DNA of 64,000 nt. Source: Fundidesulfovibrio soli (GTDB lineage: Bacteria > Desulfobacterota > Desulfovibrionia > Desulfovibrionales > Desulfovibrionaceae). The stretch covers positions 62,001 to 126,000 of the forward strand of contig NZ_JAKZKW010000003.1 in NCBI RefSeq assembly GCF_022808695.1, in the 5' to 3' direction. Below are positions 62,799-64,000 of this stretch, one piece after another. The position numbers were made by a program, and so were the translations under genes. Numbering within the stretch: the first letter of the stretch is position 1; each line of letters opens with the position of its first letter. The notes below the pieces were generated by a model. That model was not told where the DNA came from, searched no databases, and worked only from the letters and a program-made list of their open reading frames with translations.

Positions 62799-63050
62799 CT
62801 ACCTCTCCAGCACCTCGTCGAACGCCTCCTGCAACTTGAACTCGTTGTAGTAGGCGCACTCCACGTCGGAGAGGATCTCCATCACCTTGGCGGCCTGGGC
62901 TTCGCAGCCGGGGGCCGGGTTCTCTTTGAAGTGCGCGCCGAGCGCGGCGCGCAGGGCATCGAAGATGTGGGCAGTGGAGGTCTTCACCACTTCCTTGGCC
63001 ACGAACTGGGCGTACTGCCTGGAGTAGGACTCGCAACTGTTCTCTGTCAT
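62799..63050 (-). CDS. Small helical protein downstream of the kinase
   Basis: 83 residues, soluble and helical (MTENSCESYSRQYAQFVAKE through EILSDVECAYYNEFKLQEAF). It starts 4 bp after the stop of the histidine kinase gene and is probably co-transcribed with it. No family is recognised. Confidence 0.7.
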   Translation of the reverse strand: MTENSCESYSRQYAQFVAKEVVKTSTAHIFDALRAALGAHFKENPAPGCEAQAAKVMEILSDVECAYYNEFKLQEAFDEVLER

Positions 63051-63054
63051 GTGT

Positions 63055-64000
63055 CTAGGCGTCCAGCCGGAGGGGGTTCCCGGCGTAGAAGGTTTGGGGT
63101 TCCAGGGGAAGCTTCACGGTGCAGGCCACGTCCTGCCCTGTCTGGGCCAGGCTCACCTGCCCCCGGCATTTGCGGGCCGCCAGCAGGGCGATGGGCAGGC
63201 CGAAGCCGGTGCCCTGGGGCTTGGAGGAGTTGAAGGGCAGGAAGAGCGCATCCACCTCCTGGTCCCGCGGGAGCGCGCCCGGGCCGCTGACCACGATGCT
63301 CAGGTGCGAGGGCGTGGCGGCGTCCACGCGGGTGGCCACGCGCAGGGCCGGAGCCTCGGGCGGCATGGCCTCCAGCGCGTTGACCAGCACCTGCTTGAGG
63401 ATCTCCCGCAGCAGGGACGGATCGGCCTGGAGCGTGGGGTGGGCCGGGTCCAGGCTGGTCTCGGGCGTGAGCCCTTGCGGCCACAGGGGACCGGTGCGCA
63501 GGCCCTCCAGGGCCTCGCCGATCATGGCCGAAGCGTCCAGCGTGGCGATGGAAGGCTCGGACAGGCCGATGGAGTTCAGCGTCGAGATGTCGCGCGTCAT
63601 GCGCTCCAGGCGCAGGGCCTCGTCCAGGATGGCGTGCGCGCTCTCGCGTACCGCCGGGTCAGCGTTGCGGGCCAGGCGCGTGGCCATGCCGCCGATCACG
63701 GTGAGAGGGTTGCGGGTCTGGTGGAAGATGCCCTGCATCAGGGACTGGTCCACGTGGGAGCGGTGGTACACGTGGCCCTTGGAGCGCACGATCAGGCACA
63801 GGTCCAGCAGGTCGTTCACGGCCAGGACGACGGGGGCGCGCATCTCCATGGGAACCTCGTCGCGGATGGCCCGCAGGAAGAGCTGGCGGCTCTTGACCTC
63901 GCCCAGCATCACGTACTGCAGGTCGATGCCCATGCGCGCGGAGGTGACGCCCTGGCGCCAGAGCTCAGCCAGGAAGTCCTCGTCCCAGGGCCTGTCCCAC
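63055..64000 (-). CDS. Histidine kinase, C-terminal part (runs off the window)
   Basis: The frame is open from the window edge and gives about 314 residues. A GAF-like or linker region precedes the dimerisation helix with GIFHQTRNPLTVIGGMATRL (phospho-accepting His) and an ATPase domain with LKQVLVNALEAMPPEAP (N box) and GTGFGLPIALLAARK (G2 box). The D/G1 box is poorly kept (VVSGPGALPRDQEV), so ATP binding may be altered. The sensor part lies outside. Confidence 0.85.
   Translation of the reverse strand, partial: WDRPWDEDFLAELWRQGVTSARMGIDLQYVMLGEVKSRQLFLRAIRDEVPMEMRAPVVLAVNDLLDLCLIVRSKGHVYHRSHVDQSLMQGIFHQTRNPLTVIGGMATRLARNADPAVRESAHAILDEALRLERMTRDISTLNSIGLSEPSIATLDASAMIGEALEGLRTGPLWPQGLTPETSLDPAHPTLQADPSLLREILKQVLVNALEAMPPEAPALRVATRVDAATPSHLSIVVSGPGALPRDQEVDALFLPFNSSKPQGTGFGLPIALLAARKCRGQVSLAQTGQDVACTVKLPLEPQTFYAGNPLRLDA

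Overview
The window looks like chromosome of a GC-rich sulfate-reducing bacterium of the Desulfovibrionaceae type. This is inferred from content: a complete CO-induced hydrogenase operon with a CooA-type regulator, a HesB/IscA-like gene with an in-frame UGA in the selenocysteine position, a sigma-54 promoter with a matching enhancer-binding regulator, and the gene order lysS-lolC-lolD-bamA-skp-fabZ. No species can be named from the sequence alone.

Layout. 1-7.0 kb: start of a divergent PAS protein, then a sigma-54 promoter and the set usp / YeiH-type transporter / biotinyl-like membrane protein / usp, followed by a heme-motif sensor kinase and a sigma-54 response regulator that probably controls the set. 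7-12 kb (minus): an AspT-type transporter and a 1027-residue membrane protein with a PHP-like N-terminus. 12-17 kb: a GAF protein with GAPDH, a FIST-like protein, and a nitronate monooxygenase family enzyme. 17-27 kb: cooA and cooMKLXUH, then hypA and cooF as a separate unit, with tandem perfect CooA-type palindromes far upstream. 27-33.5 kb: FkbM methyltransferase, TauE/SafE exporter, small proteins, a candidate small RNA, a secreted multicopper oxidase, and tRNA-Asn. 33.7-41 kb: lysyl-tRNA synthetase and the outer-membrane biogenesis cluster. 41-46 kb (minus): threonine aldolase, an HD-GYP protein with a single-domain receiver, and two tandem HesB-like genes, one a selenoprotein. 46-56 kb: pyrR with a lipoprotein; then on the minus strand a phosphoribosyltransferase, a BMP-type ABC transporter, M16 peptidase, macrodomain protein, hslV, hslU and argB.

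56.1-60.3 kb is the most unusual part. Three tandem units of about 892 bp each carry three tiny single-helix membrane ORFs on the plus strand, facing a minus-strand C-terminal domain. In two units that domain is an orphan fragment without a proper start. In the third it is the C-terminus of an intact 248-residue protein of unknown function. The array sits between the ABC transporter operon and two tandem BMP substrate-binding proteins, as if it had been inserted into one transport locus. I know of no described system with this arrangement.

The intergenic DNA is rich in long hairpin elements at gene junctions. They fall into at least two dispersed families, one with compensatory base changes. 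The window ends inside a histidine kinase gene on the minus strand.
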